In this document: positions 48,470 to 60,149 of the stretch, piece by piece
Layout: each line of letters begins with the position of its first letter
How positions within the stretch are numbered: position 1 is the stretch's first letter
Source of the DNA: Phocoena phocoena
Lineage: Eukaryota > Chordata > Mammalia > Artiodactyla > Phocoenidae
DNA length: 64,000 nucleotides
NCBI RefSeq assembly: GCF_963924675.1
Contig: NC_089223.1
Coordinates: 10,304,881-10,368,880 of the forward strand
Direction of reading: 5' to 3'
The notes under the pieces: generated by a model
What the model saw: the letters and a program-made list of their open reading frames with translations, nothing else
Databases searched by the model: none
Told to the model about the DNA's origin: nothing
Made by a program: the position numbers and the translations under genes

Positions 48470-49160
48470 TATTTAAACAGTGTATTGAAGAAGAACGTAT
48501 TTTGAACCAAACCTCTTCTAGGCACTGAGAATACAAACACTGAATAAAACAAAGAAAATCCTTGTTCTTATGGAGCTTACATTTCAGTTCAAGGGAACAG
48601 ACAATAAATAAATTAGTAATATATAATGTAATATAATATAAATACTATGTGGAAGGGAAAAGTATAACAATTCAAATAAATCAGATTAAGCTAATGTAGA
48701 GTGATTGTGTTTGGGTGGGGTGGGAGTGGAGCTGAAAGGCATCTTGGGGAAATGTGTTCTAGGTACAAGTAATAACAATTACAAAGATCTGAGGCAAGAT
48801 TCTGCTCGGTGTGTTCAAAGAACAGCAAGAGGGCTTCCCTGGTGGCGCAGTGGTTGAGAGTCCGCCTGCCGATGCAGGGGACGCGGGTTCTTGCCGCGGT
48901 CCGGGAAGATCCCACATGCCGCGGAGCGGCTGGGCCCGTGAGCCATGGCCGCTGAGCCTGCGCGTCCGGAGCCTGTGCTCCGCAATGGGAGAGGCCATAG
49001 CGGTGAGAGGCCCACGTACCGCAAAAAAAAAAAAAAAAAAAAAGAACAACAAGAAGTGCTTTGAGGCCAGAGTGAGAGGAAAAGTAAGTGATGATGTTGG
49101 AAGTTAGATATTGTCCAGAGTTTGGAGGACTCTCTAGGTCCAAGTAAGAGTGTTGTCTTT
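48470..49160 (-). mobile_element. L2 LINE 3' portion, split by a young SINE
   Basis: Left of the SINE are the L2 end landmarks (tcttctaggcactgagaata, ttgttcttatggagcttaca, agacaataaataaatta). Up to the SINE junction is a ...aaagaacagcaaga block, and after it agaagtgctttgaggccaga. The junction block duplicates as the SINE's target site. The L2 order runs 3' to 5' from left to right and seems to resume at 50725. Confidence 0.6.
48831..49040 (+). mobile_element. Young CHR-type SINE inside L2
   Basis: Full-length CHR element with head ggcttccctggtggcgcagt, CpG-rich body and about 20 A. The TSD aaagaacagcaaga (48817-48830) against aaagaacaacaaga (49041-49054) matches at 13 of 14 bases. Nearly identical to the copy at 46339. 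Confidence 0.96.
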
Positions 49161-49587
49161 TATTCAAGTTGCTATCTGAAGTTCTTCCTCTTCATTCTTT
49201 CCTGAACATTTTAGTCCTAAAGCCATTATGTGGGACACAGTGAGGTAGGCATACACACCTGGGGGAGTAGGTGGTGGTGGATCAGTGCGGGTGTAGGAGC
49301 TTAAACAAGGTCAAGAGAGTGTCCTCATAGGTGTCCTGAATAACATGAGGCATTAGAGTCCCACATGAGAGGGACTGACATGTGGTGAGGAATCCAAAGT
49401 AATGAGGAGGGTTTCCATGTGGAACAATGGCCCAGTGTGGGATGTCAGAGCCTGAAGTTGTGCAGGGGTTGAAGGCAGATTTGTTTCAAAGGTGAGGCTT
49501 GATAAAATGAGTAGGTATATTAAGGATAATGAGAATCAGATTTCTGTCTACTAGAATTAGGGATGTAGGTGTGAATGCATGCCCGTA

Positions 49588-49620
49588 CACACGTGCACAC
49601 ACACACACACACACACACGC
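49588..49620. repeat. (CA)n microsatellite
   Basis: acacgtg then a pure CA run of about 22-24 bases, followed by gtgtgtgtgtatg, so the tract changes strand polarity at its right. Confidence 0.9.
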
Positions 49621-49689
49621 ATAGAGAGTGTGTGTGTATGTATCTGTATATACATAAAAATATCTACATACATATATTTTCTATTTCTA

Positions 49690-50670
49690 TCCACTGAGAA
49701 TGCCTGGGAGCAACAGGACCTCAATAGCAATGATCACACCTAGCACCCACATATTAGCTTCTAAATACTATTCTCCACCAAAAGTAACCAGGACTCATTG
49801 GAGAAATGGTTGATTCTAGAGCTTAGTCAGAAAAAGTACAAAATAAATCCAGAATAATGTATTGTGCCAGAAAGCAAAGGAATGCTCCAAGGATAATGGT
49901 GACATATCAAAATGACACAGAAACTTCCTTGAAAGGCCTGCCATTTGCCAAATATGGAGCAAATTAAGTACCAAGTAAATGGTATTTATTCATCATAACT
50001 CATTGAATAAATAGGAAACCATGAACCCATATAGCTATATATAAAAGGGATAAATTGAAATTTGATGAGGGATGGCTCATTTAAATAGTTTCAATGTATC
50101 TCCCCATAAAATAATAAATGAAAAGAGAAAAGAGTAAATTTCCTTGAAGAAGCTAATCAAATAATCAAAGTTGACATCACTGGTAATGGGACAAATCAAA
50201 ATTGTATGTTATGGGATAGGACACAGTGACCACACACTGTCACTTCTATAGTATTCCTCCCAAATAAGCATAATCTGAATACAAGAAAGAATAATTCAGT
50301 CCCAAATAAAGGGACATTTACAAAATAACTTTGAAACGTTCAATAGTGTTGAGGACATGAAAGTCAAGAAAAAATTGAGTACAGTAAACTGAAGGAGATA
50401 AGAGTCGTGACAAATGCAATACATTTTCCTGAACTGAATCTGTTTGCTATGAAGTACATTATTTAGACAGTTGGTGACACTTGAATGAGGTCTGAGCATT
50501 AGTAATGTCAAGGTCAAATAAGTTCCTGAAATTGATGACTGTACTGAGGTTACATAGAAGAAGGCCCTTTTCTGTGTGGAAAATGTACACTAAGTCTTCA
50601 GGTGTGATGGGGCATTAGGTTGGCAACTTATTCTAAAATGGTTTAGAAAAATGTTGTTCTTAGTATTGAA
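49690..50670 (+). mobile_element. Ancient L1M-type LINE 3' UTR
   Basis: ccactgagaatgcctgggag, tagcacccacatattagctt, ccaggactcattggagaaat, ttgacatcactggtaatggg, gaaattgatgactgtactga, aaaatgtacactaagtcttc, ggtttagaaaaatgttg follows the sense order of an old L1 3' end. It shares landmarks with the copy at 4220-5040. It seems to lie within the L2 that resumes downstream. Confidence 0.5.
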
Positions 50671-50724
50671 CATTTTATATATATAACATCTTATTGGGCA
50701 TTCTATATAAATTTAAGGTTGCTA

Positions 50725-50990
50725 AAAGTTGAGTAAAATGGGGCAAATTGTGATGGGAAGCCATTGGCAATTTTGTCTAGGGGGTGAAATGATCTTTATG
50801 TTTGAAAAGAAACATCATGGCTTCTGTGTAGACAAGATCTTTGGGATAAGGATGGAGAATGGGCAAGTATCAAAAAAGAGAGACAAATTGAGATGCTGTT
50901 GCAATAATTCAGAGAAAGATGGTGGCAGGTTGAACTAGGGATATAAGGGAAGAGCTGATGAGCATCCATTGGATTTATTACATTTTGAAA
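50725..50990 (-). mobile_element. L2 LINE ORF2 portion
   Basis: gtgatgggaagccattggca, ggggtgaaatgatctttatg, tgagatgctgttgcaataat, tcagagaaagatggtggcag matches the reversed L2 reverse transcriptase end. Its L2 position continues closely from the part ending near 49160. Confidence 0.6.
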
Positions 50991-51302
50991 CGCTATCCTA
51001 CAAAACTTGCTGGATGTGGAGTATGTAGGAAAGACAAAAAGTATAGGATGATTTCAAGATTAGACAAAGGTACTTAGACCCAGAGGCTTTGATTACTGCA
51101 GCTGCCTTTAATCTGTACATTTTCCTGTTTCACTACTACTGCTCCCATATCTTAAAGGTGCGATAATACTGCAACAATATTCTGAAAATAGTTTAAGTTA
51201 TTGAGAAACAAAACAAGTCATGAGTTACAGAACTGTGCCATTTTCAAAAGCCTCGACAAAGATATTACTGTTTATATTCCATCAACAAGAGTGTGCAAAG
51301 CA

Positions 51303-51525
51303 ATGTGGCATAGTGATTGGAGTTAAGTCCTATGCTACTAGAAAAACAAAGGTTTTAGGTTCTAGCTCAGCCAACTATAATTTTGGACAGTTTGCTTAAC
51401 CTCTAGGAACTCAGTATCCTCATATGTAAAATGAGGGATAATAATATCTACTTTATAGAATTGTATAAGGTCTAATTGATAATGTAAAGCAGTTAGCATT
51501 GAGCTAAATATTATTGTTGTGTCAC
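51303..51525 (+). mobile_element. MIR SINE, near complete
   Basis: aatgtggcatagtgattgga, ggttttaggttctagctcag, ttgcttaacctctaggaact, cagtatcctcatatgtaaaa, tgagggataataatatctac, taatgtaaagcagttagcat follows the full MIR consensus in sense orientation. Confidence 0.85.
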
Positions 51526-52187
51526 TAGTGTTAGTAGTAATTGTAGGGGTAGAAGTAGCATTGCGTGATATCTCCAAAGACTTTTGATAGATTGTCTTTT
51601 TAGTTTGAAGTATTTATTAGTTTTAAAAAATGTGTGAGATAAAAAGGTGGAAACATAGCAGTTGCTATCAAGCATTATCTTTGAAATTTGTGACAATGGT
51701 TAATTGCTTTTAAATATCTTAAATTATGCACATTTCCCATAGTTTGCTTATATTCAAAGGATGACAAACATACTTTAAAGATTTAATAATACGTTAGTCC
51801 AGGAAAATTGTCTTAAACTATATCAGTATTTCTAATATTTTAGATACACGCATTTGGTACAATATTCACTCCAGACAGGTGAATGTTCTTATTGCTTAGA
51901 GTAGAACATACTTCCTTCGACGTCTTCCTTCCTAATCCAATTTTATATTCTCTATTTACTATGCCTAATCATTATGCTAAGTCTCGTTTGGAAAGAGTTG
52001 TTCATAATTGTAAAATTGAACTGTGCCCCATTAAGCTCTTGCCTAGCTGCTTTTGAGATCCTTGGTGGTTTGGAATGTGGGGATGCATCCACATTCTCTC
52101 TGTGTCAGTTCTTTTTACCTTTTCTCTCTAATGCTGTCCCTTCAGTGTCCCTTCAGTGTTTCAGCTGTTAAGTAGTTCTAGCGTACA

Positions 52188-52239
52188 TCTGATACAATTT
52201 TCTAATGACTTTGTCTGATATAATTTTCTAATGACATTG
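52188..52239. repeat. 26-bp tandem duplication
   Basis: Units 52188-52213 and 52214-52239 (both tctgata[c/t]aatttt..., ending gac[t/a]ttg) differ at two positions. Confidence 0.95.
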
Positions 52240-52524
52240 TTATCACTACTTATTATATGTCAGCAGGAAATGCCACCTGTGTCTGAGAATTTGGGGCCAA
52301 TAAGATTGTATATTTTACCAAAGCAAGACAGTAAATATAGAATGAAATAGAAGAAACCATTCCAGTTCTGTCCATTAACTTCTGAGATTTAATTTTATAC
52401 CAACTATAACTTTAAAAAGATAAGCAATGGAAATTACATCAGCTTTATAGTTAAGCCACAAAGAGTTTTAAAATCTTTTTGACTGTTTTTAAAAATGGCA
52501 GTATTTCAACTGCCTTTTATATGG

Positions 52525-52640
52525 ATGTATGTACCTTTATTTATGCACTATTTGTGGATGCCTACTTTGTGCCAAGCACTTGTTTGGATGCTGGGGAGAA
52601 TGTAGATATAGTCTCACTCCCTTAGATTCTGGAGTCTACT
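52525..52640 (-). mobile_element. L2 LINE 3' fragment
   Basis: ttatttatgcactatttgtg, gatgcctactttgtgccaag, cacttgtttggatgctgggg, agaatgtagatatagtctca fits the reversed L2 3' end. Confidence 0.55.
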
Positions 52641-52734
52641 TTACAGAAAACAGTTCTGCTGTATTAGGTGTCTCAGTGTCAAAGATACAAGTTTTTCTAT
52701 TGCGACATATTAGAAAGAATTAGTGTTACGTACA

Positions 52735-52865
52735 ACCATATTAAAACTGGGTGCAATTCTTGCTACCTACCTAACCTTTGTAAATTACTTAACCATTGTG
52801 AGTTTCACGTATGACAAATATAAAATGAAGTATGCTGGTATCCCCTATAAAATGTACTCTGCATT
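52735..52865 (+). mobile_element. MIR-like fragment (weak)
   Basis: gtgcaattcttgctacctac, ctttgtaaattacttaacca, ttgtgagtttcacgtatgac has the landmark order of sense MIR but low identity. Confidence 0.35.
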
Positions 52866-55020
52866 CTAGGCAGGCATCTAGACATGCACAAGGCTTTTAT
52901 GAAAAGTCCTGTGAGTAAATTTGATCCGGAAATCAGCCTGCTCAATCAAGGTAGTGTGAAGCTTATAGGCTGGATTTACGGCTTGGCTTCACAGAACTCA
53001 ACTTGACACCAAAATCATTGCACAATGGGAGCATATCTTTCTTTAATTAAGTCAGGCATGCAAGTTTCTAAACCTGATGTTGGACTTTACACTAATTCTG
53101 TTTGTTGCTGTCAGGTTGGTATATCATAGCATCCCTGCCCTCAGACCAACCACATTGTTGCAGATTCTTCCACGGAGAAGCCCTAATGGTTTACCACTCT
53201 GTTGTCTCACATAGCGGCCTTCCTATTTCCATGGTGATGCTGGAGAGGGTTTGTCTGTTTGAGTTATAGACAAGGCTTTTCCAGAATTTAGAGAACTAGA
53301 TCTTGGATGTAGGTTTGCTGGGGATCTTTGGGGTTAGAAAAGAGAACATACATTTTACTCTTGTGTCATTTGTCGTTATTTTTCTACTTATTTATCATTC
53401 ATCTTTCTCTACCAATTTTCTCTAGAACAGAAGCTTTTTTACTTTCTTGCCCACATTGAAACAACTGTGATTAGGATGGTACCTAAAAGACCTCATACTC
53501 GCTATTTTAAATGAATAAAAATGTCAGTCTCCTTTAAATGAAATGAAATTATCTGTTCTAAAAGTGATTGTTTTTAAAAGAAAACAAGAAATCGCTTCAC
53601 CTACCACTTGCTATAAGAAGGATTTATTAGAATATATCACAAAAGAATTATTTAATTAATTTTAAAGTAAATTTCTGTTTTCATTTTAGTTAACTCCTCC
53701 CTTATTTAAGACTCCATTAACCAAGGCATTCAGTTAACTGGAACTTCATATATATAATACAATGGTAATTTAAATTCACAATGAAAGTACTGAGAAATCG
53801 TAAGACCCTGAAATATTTTCCTCTACAGAAAATGAAAATTTATTTTATAAAGTTTTAGAGGATAAGGGAACTATTTAAATTTCTTTCTTGATTATAAGTA
53901 ATGCATTTATATATAAAGGGTCCTAAGTGTCCTTTAATTAGAATATTTAATTAGTCCATCCCATTTATTTTGATACAGTATACCATAGGAACTTATATTT
54001 GGTGAGCCTTGTTAAAAATTACTGAATTTATAAAATTATTGTTAAACACTAAAAAATAGGACCACTTTGAACTAAATAGTAACAACTGATTGTGTTTGAA
54101 TTTCTCTTGAAAATCTCCATTGGCAGCAATAAAGGAAATGTGACCCTAAAGAAAATATTATATGTTAATTAAGTATGTTAATTCTGGAGAGCCCCATAGA
54201 AATCTATGCAATTATTAAAATCCTCAGATAAATAAAAAATCGTAGGGTTTTTTATAGTTCTGTGGATTTCTGAGATGGGAGAACTCTCCAAGAACTTGGA
54301 AACTACTTAATTTTTCCACCACTAAATTTTATGACTTCATCTGCTCTGTTCCTCTCATTCCCTTTTATAACAAAATGGTCTGTGTTCTGAATCCTAGCCT
54401 CTGTCTCCTTCTAAATAATTTTGCATCTTGAATTAGCAACCTTCTCTTGATTCCTCAAATAATTCATTGACTCTCTGCTCAAACATTTCAAATAAAATAT
54501 CTACACCCAAGCTGCTGAATTGGTATGATTCTTCAGTCCTACAGCTGGTCAAGAGGCCTGCAGGCCTGCCTCTGGCTATTGGCTCTTTTGTCACTTTATC
54601 CCAGAATGCACATAAATGTTATATATTTTCCCTGAGTAACATGATGTGATTTAGTCGGGAAACACAAATCTTTGCATGCTATCTTGACTTTATGACATCC
54701 TATTGTCGTTCCTTACGTTTCAGAGAAGTTTTACCTTAGCACTCCTCCCTGTGCACAGGACACATTCTTCCCTATGTTATTTTACCTTGTTGCTTTTTCA
54801 TAGTACTCACTGTACATGTTAATTAAATATTGATGTGTTAGTTTACTCGTCTGTTTCACCAATGAATGAATGAATGAGGCAGATACAAAATACAGTATCC
54901 TTGTATCTCATCTCTTTTTTCATCCCCTTGTTATCATTCAGAATGCAAATAATATTATTATGAAAGAGAAGGAAAGAAGATAGAAATAGAGGAAGCCAGG
55001 GTTTAAGAGGAGTGACTAAA

Positions 55021-55023
<3 letters not shown>
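52866..55023. other. Unassigned non-coding DNA
   Basis: No named repeat recognised. 53000-53340 is less AT-rich than its surroundings and includes a ccatggtgatgctgg block; it could be conserved sequence but shows no coding frame. Confidence 0.5.
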
Positions 55024-55035
<12 letters not shown>

Positions 55036-55052
<17 letters not shown>

Positions 55053-55247
55053 TTTGCGGTATGCGGGCCTCTCACTGCTGTGGCCCCTCCCATTGTGGAG
55101 CACAGGCTCCGGACGCACAGGCCCAGCAGCCATGGCTCACGGGCCCAGCCACTCCGCGGCACGTGGGATCTTCCCGGACCGGAGCACGAACCCGTGTCCC
55201 CCGCATCGGCAGGTGGACTCTCAACCACTGCGCCACCAGGGAAACCC
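55036..55247 (-). mobile_element. Young CHR-type SINE (antisense)
   Basis: The T run (to 55055) is the antisense poly(A). The body mirrors the copy at 46339, and the head ends at ccaccagggaaaccc. The TSD gataaacttttt is exact at 55024-55035 and 55248-55259. A little more CpG decay (cacaggcccagcagccatgg) than at 46339. Confidence 0.95.
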
Positions 55248-55259
55248 GATAAACTTTTT

Positions 55260-57086
55260 ATAAAATCTTAATATATGAGAACTTACTGATACCTATCACT
55301 GTTATGCTTTGAAGGAATTTCATTGAGTTATTGGGTACGTCTGTTGTTTCTGTGTATTTAGCATTGCTCCCCCTTGTTCTGAAGACAAACCATTCTCTCC
55401 CTTTGGGACACTACACTTTCCCCTCCAGATAAGAATGTGAGTTATATTGTCTAACCTCTATTACCATAAATGACCAAGTCTGGCCCGTCAGGTTACCAAA
55501 TACCCCTGGGAATTGTGATTGATCCACAGCTTACAGATACATCAAACAGGATGGTTAGAATACTTTTCCTAGTGATTGACATAGTATCAGCACTAAATAC
55601 CTTGAAAACCTAAGGCTACTATGACCATTTTGCCAACTCAAAGAGAAGACCAGATTAAGAATTTAGCAAACATAGAGGGCAAAGACATGGAATGTGGAAG
55701 GAGAAAAGCGTTCCCATGACCTCCCTCCATCTCCAGGATCAGGTCAAGCCTAAGTACTCCTAGACTTTTCAGGCATATGAATCAAATCTTATTAGCTTCA
55801 TATGATTTGAGTTGATGTAATACAATACAAAGTTTCTTAAATTTGTTCCAGTAATTGCTCAAAACACATCTCAAAATCCATTTTCAAATATAATTGTTAT
55901 CAAATCCAGTACACATCCCACCTCACAGATGATCTTCACATTGGCCAATTTTCTTCGGGCAATTAAACATAAATTGTGAATGTTTAAACATTGGCTTTAA
56001 ATAATGATATTTATTTTATCTAAGTTTTTGATGGAAGAGAGAGATACGAGTGATCCATGAGAACTTTCCATTAGCTACATCAGCTTAGGGCAAGAGACCT
56101 CTGTTGGTAACATGTTATTTTTATCAGGACCGCTGCTTCTAAAATAGTACAATTTATTTTAAAAATCTTGGAGAATATACATTTGTACCAACCTGAATCC
56201 GCTCATTTTAGTCACGAGCCTATGCTTGCTAGCATTAGTATCTGTCATTCATATCTGTCTTACAGGAAGAAATTCATATGGGTAAAAATTCATATGAAGA
56301 GCAATTCTCAGACTTTTGCTTGACCAGTGTTTTTTTCACTTTTCATTAATTGAATTTTTTAAACCAAAACATGTTTCTTAACAAGTAAACTTACCCAAAA
56401 GTTTATATATAATTTCTTAATATAAATTATTATTCCCCTGAAGCCTGCAATTGTTCTGATTGAGGTGAGAGTGGGAGGGCCACAGTCTGGCCTTTTTGAC
56501 CACTTCACTCCTGTGTCACTTTTGGTGGGAGGATAGGGCTTAATGAAGCTATTTGAAATCCACTGGGATTTTAAAAATATGGATCAAAGTGAAAGATGAC
56601 AGGTAGATTAGGACCACACCCAGGTGGTATATTTTTATGATCATATCATTTGTTAGATACTGCCTTTTTAAATGTTACAAGTTGAGAAGCAAGTTTTTGT
56701 TCTATTTTGTTTTTCTAGTAACAGCTAGCTGCCTCTGGAAATGTATGCTAGTTCCTTGCATGCTGGTCTGTTCACTGAAAAGGTGGCAGATATGACAAGG
56801 AATTTATTTTGCCTGAGCGATCACACGGTTAATGGAATGTTAAAAACGTTAATTCTTATGATTAGTTGATTAACGAGAGCAATTTGTTATGCTCTACCAT
56901 GGAGCATAAATTTAGAAAATACTGTTTGTTAAAAGCAGGAATACAATGGAAGTTTGGAAGAGTTGCCTTAGACGTCAAAACCGAGTAACTATTCAGAAAC
57001 ATCTAAAATAATAGAAGTGGATTAGAGGGAATTGACATATGAAATTTTCTTTTGGTAAGTAGTTCACTGGTCAGTAAGCAACTTAC
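55260..57086. other. Unassigned non-coding DNA
   Basis: No repeat family recognised. 56820-56905 is dense in TAAT/GTTAAT motifs and has a short hairpin (tatgctc ... gagcata, 56888-56908). Confidence 0.5.
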
Positions 57087-57173
57087 CAGTTCCACAACCA
57101 CAGCCGCTTCTCTGTCTTTTATATTTTTGGCCTACTTCGCATGACTCCACAAGCAGTTTCCCTAAAGGATGTG
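57087..57173 (-). CDS. Putative internal exon, unknown gene
   Basis: On the minus strand a pyrimidine tract (cttcaatgtctttttatttc) ends in an AG acceptor (57174-57175). It is followed by 87 nt and a donor of perfect consensus, CTG|GTAAGT (57081-57086). One frame is open across the block and the other two have stops. Phase is 1-1: two bases complete an incoming codon, 28 codons follow and one base is left over. The peptide begins HPLGKLLVESCEVG and ends SGCGCGT. The C-x-x-G-x-x-Y ... C-x-C pattern is loosely like a cysteine-rich extracellular module, and phase 1-1 exons are common in such proteins; that is inference. I do not recognise the gene. No companion exon was found in the window, and pseudo-exons with good splice sites are frequent in mammalian introns. 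Confidence 0.35.
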
Positions 57174-57489
57174 CTGGAAATAAAAAGACATTGAAGAAAT
57201 TACATTTTAGGTAAGACTGTTCACTGCTGGGAGGCTAGAGGTCTGCTAGTGGCCCTGATCAATGACACAAGAGGTGCTAATCTGGCAGAAGCTTCATTAT
57301 CTGACCCCCTTGACTCCATTAATCTGTTTAGTGCCTGATATACTTTAGATTTGTTTCTTCCACAGTCTACATCTCTCATTCTTTCTTAATGATCAGCACG
57401 TACAGTTATTAAGCACCTGAGTGCTGAGTACCATAAATGCTAATTAGGGAAGCCTTCACTCCTCCATCATAAACCAAGTTCCCACATAA

Positions 57490-57590
57490 GCATAGGTCAC
57501 TTTCTGGGCTCTTTGTTCTGTTTCATTGACCCCTCTGTCTATCCCTGCAGCAATACCAGAGTGTTTGAGTTATTATAAAACAGGTGAAAT
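57490..57590 (-). mobile_element. Short old L1 ORF2 fragment
   Basis: tttctgggctctttgttctg, tttcattgacccctctgtct, agcaataccagagtgtttga resembles antisense L1 ORF2 (compare 17090-17150 in the young L1). Confidence 0.5.
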
Positions 57591-57733
57591 AAATGAATAC
57601 AGACATGTGTCAACCTGAAAAACCTCAAAAAAGTTGCATAATGATTTATACAGCACAGTACCATTTAAGTAAATTTAATTTTATGCAAATAAATTTACAT
57701 ATTATTTATAAATGAACGCATATATAATTAAAG

Positions 57734-58200
57734 CAATAGTTCTCAAAGTATGGTCCAAAATTCCTAAGGCCATTGAACTCCATTTAGTAGGTCTGAGAAA
57801 TTCTTTTCCCATCTACATATCTGTGCCAGACCAGATTTTCTCTTTATAGTTCAGATAAAACCACATATCACAATAAATTTACCGTAGAAGCAGATATGAG
57901 AGTCCTGCTTTCTTCTATTTAGACAAACATAAAAATGCTTTCAAAAATATATTTTAAAAAATCTATGCTTACCACTATTTTCTTCTTTTGTAAAATTTAG
58001 TCATTTTTCATAAAAATGCTATTTATAATAATATGCCATGGCCTTATTACTTTATTTAAAATAAATTAATAAGTACATTTTCTCAATTTTAATTTCTACA
58101 GATAAACATAAATAAACAACGTAAAGTAAAACTCTTTGGGATCCTTAATAATTTTAAGTGAGTAAAGGGGTCCTATGAACAAAATGTTTGAGAACTGCTG
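57734..58200. mobile_element. hAT-Charlie-type non-autonomous DNA transposon
   Basis: The ends caatagttctcaaagta and the reverse complement of gtttgagaactgctg are terminal inverted repeats. The 8-bp flanks aattaaag (57726-57733) and agttaaag (58201-58208) match at 7 of 8. Internal landmarks gaagcagatatgagagtcct, gctttcttctatttagacaa, tttttcataaaaatgc and ttaagtgagtaaaggggtcc belong to a common MER1-type mammalian element. Non-coding, 467 bp. Confidence 0.75.
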
Positions 58201-58941
58201 AGTTAAAGATATAGACAGGAAGGAAGGATACACACCAAATTTCTGATAATGATTTTTTTTTTTTAGAGAAAGGAGGGAATTACTGGTACTGGGGAGGAAA
58301 ATAAAAGGGAAATTCAATTTTATCAGTTATGTTCTATTTCTTTATGAAAACATTGAAGAGGCAATGGCAAATACAAATATTTGCTATTCCAACTACTTTA
58401 GGGGGAGGGACAGCATTTGCTATTATTTGCTTGACTTGACTGTTAAAATTTTCTTTTGTGTAATTGGTGTGAGGCATAGTTCTTTTACCTAACTTGTATG
58501 GTATATATATCCTTGTAAAACTTTATTTTGCTCAAACACTCTAAAAACAATCCACATGTTCCTGATTCACACGTGTCTGGGAGGAGATGGTCCAGGTGAT
58601 CATAGCACTGCAGTCAAAGGTAATCAATGATGATCTGTGCTCACAAGTCAACATGGACTCTTTCCTGCTTTCTTCTTTAGGACTACTCTGTTTTAAACTG
58701 AGAAACCACTAGCAATATTCAATATTAAAATAACATAAAATACTTTTCAAATAAGAATCACATTTCAGTTTCTGGTGCAATACTCTCAAAAGATTTGAAC
58801 AAAGTTGATTTTTAGTGGCCTAGCAATAGTGCATCAGTTTAAGTTAGATGATTTTTATCTAAGGTATTATCCATATCTCAGGCACAAAAGTAGTATCAGG
58901 AATCAAACTTATATGTGTTTTTCTCGTTTTTTGCCGGTGTC

Positions 58942-58958
58942 TTCATGAATGTATTTTT
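58942..58958. repeat. Target-site duplication, left copy
   Basis: ttcatgaatgtattttt, identical to 60962-60978. Confidence 0.9.
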
Positions 58959-58979
58959 TTCCCTGCTTCAAAGAATACA

Positions 58980-58985
58980 TTTATT
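58980..58985 (-). promoter_or_regulatory. AATAAA used as downstream poly(A) signal
   Basis: tttatt on the plus strand, 21 nt from the retrotransposed 3' end in minus-strand sense. Confidence 0.75.
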
Positions 58986-59159
58986 GTCTTTTTCTTACTT
59001 GCTTTCATATTCATGTGCTGAATGTTCTTAACATTTTTTTTACATAACAGTTTACTGAGGTCTTAGCAAGTTCATTTCACAAATCTAATCTCTATGGAAA
59101 AGCTGTTAGTTTATTCCTTTTTTTTTTAAACATCTTGCAAGTTTATTTATTTATTTATT

Positions 59160-59162
<3 letters not shown>

Positions 59163-59203
<41 letters not shown>
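59163..59203. repeat. (CA)20 microsatellite
   Basis: Pure CA run of 41 bases within the presumed transduced segment. Confidence 0.97.
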
Positions 59204-59205
<2 letters not shown>

Positions 59206-60149
59206 TATTTTAGTTTTACAAGAGATAAATAAACTGACACCAAGCATTGTAAATGGGTGACCACAACAAAAGCAACAATGATTGCAATTACCAAGCACGA
59301 AACACACTCATACTATGTCATGATATTGACATTCGGTCCAGTAATCCTCCACTGTAACAGCACCTTTACTTTGCAGTGAAAATTGATTTGTATATTTTTT
59401 GCCTCTGAGTCCTTGTGGACTTTTTTTATTTTTTATTCAAACAGAAAGTCACAAGAATTATAATCATCCTCATCAGTTCACTCAGTGCCATGTAATTAAT
59501 TTTTTTCATCTTGATCTTTTGTTAGCACTTTTATGAGTTCATCAGTTTTCCGTTAGAGTTCTGAACATGCTTATTCATTCATTCAGTTCAGCAGTAGAGT
59601 CAGTTACCAGAAACCCATACTTGTCAGAGTCTTTTCCATTAGTTCCTTGAAGATGAAACCCTTTTATAGGAACATTTTTGCGGAAGCATCAGAGTACATC
59701 CAGAACTGTCTGTAAATGACAAAAGACTTAAAAATGCCCACGGTTAAAGATTTGATGAAAGTTCATAATAATGCAACTGACAAGGAAATTTAGTTATTTC
59801 TGAGATATACATTTTAAAGTAATAACTACAATTATTACTTATAACATTATACCAGAACATATAAGATTTTTAGAAATTTCATGTAATGTCTGAAACATTT
59901 ATATCAACATATTTCCATACAAATAACCCAAAGAAAGTTTAGTATTAGTTGGGTTTTTTTTGTTTGTTTTTTTATACTGCAGTTTCTTATTAGTCATCAG
60001 TTTTATACACATCAGTGTATACATGTCAATCCCAATCACCCAATTCAGCACACCACCATCCCCACCCTACTGCAGTTTTCCCCCCTTGGTATCCATACGT
60101 TTGTTCTCTACATCTGTGTCTCACCTTCTGCCCTGCAAACCGGTTCATC

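Larger units (their letters stand above)
58959..59948 (-). other. Presumed 3'-transduced flank of a progenitor L1
   Basis: About 990 bp between the L1's own A-rich end and the terminal poly(A). It contains (CA)20 at 59163-59203, TTTA repeats at about 59143-59162 and a T run at 59118-59128. No open frame of note. It carries a polyadenylation signal about 20 nt before the insertion's 3' end, as expected if transcription read through the weak L1 signal. Confidence 0.65.

Noticed and set aside
57525..57590. Acceptor-like tatccctgcag and donor-like acag|gtgaaa on the plus strand
   Set aside because: The block is antisense L1 ORF2 sequence, so the splice-like sites are incidental.
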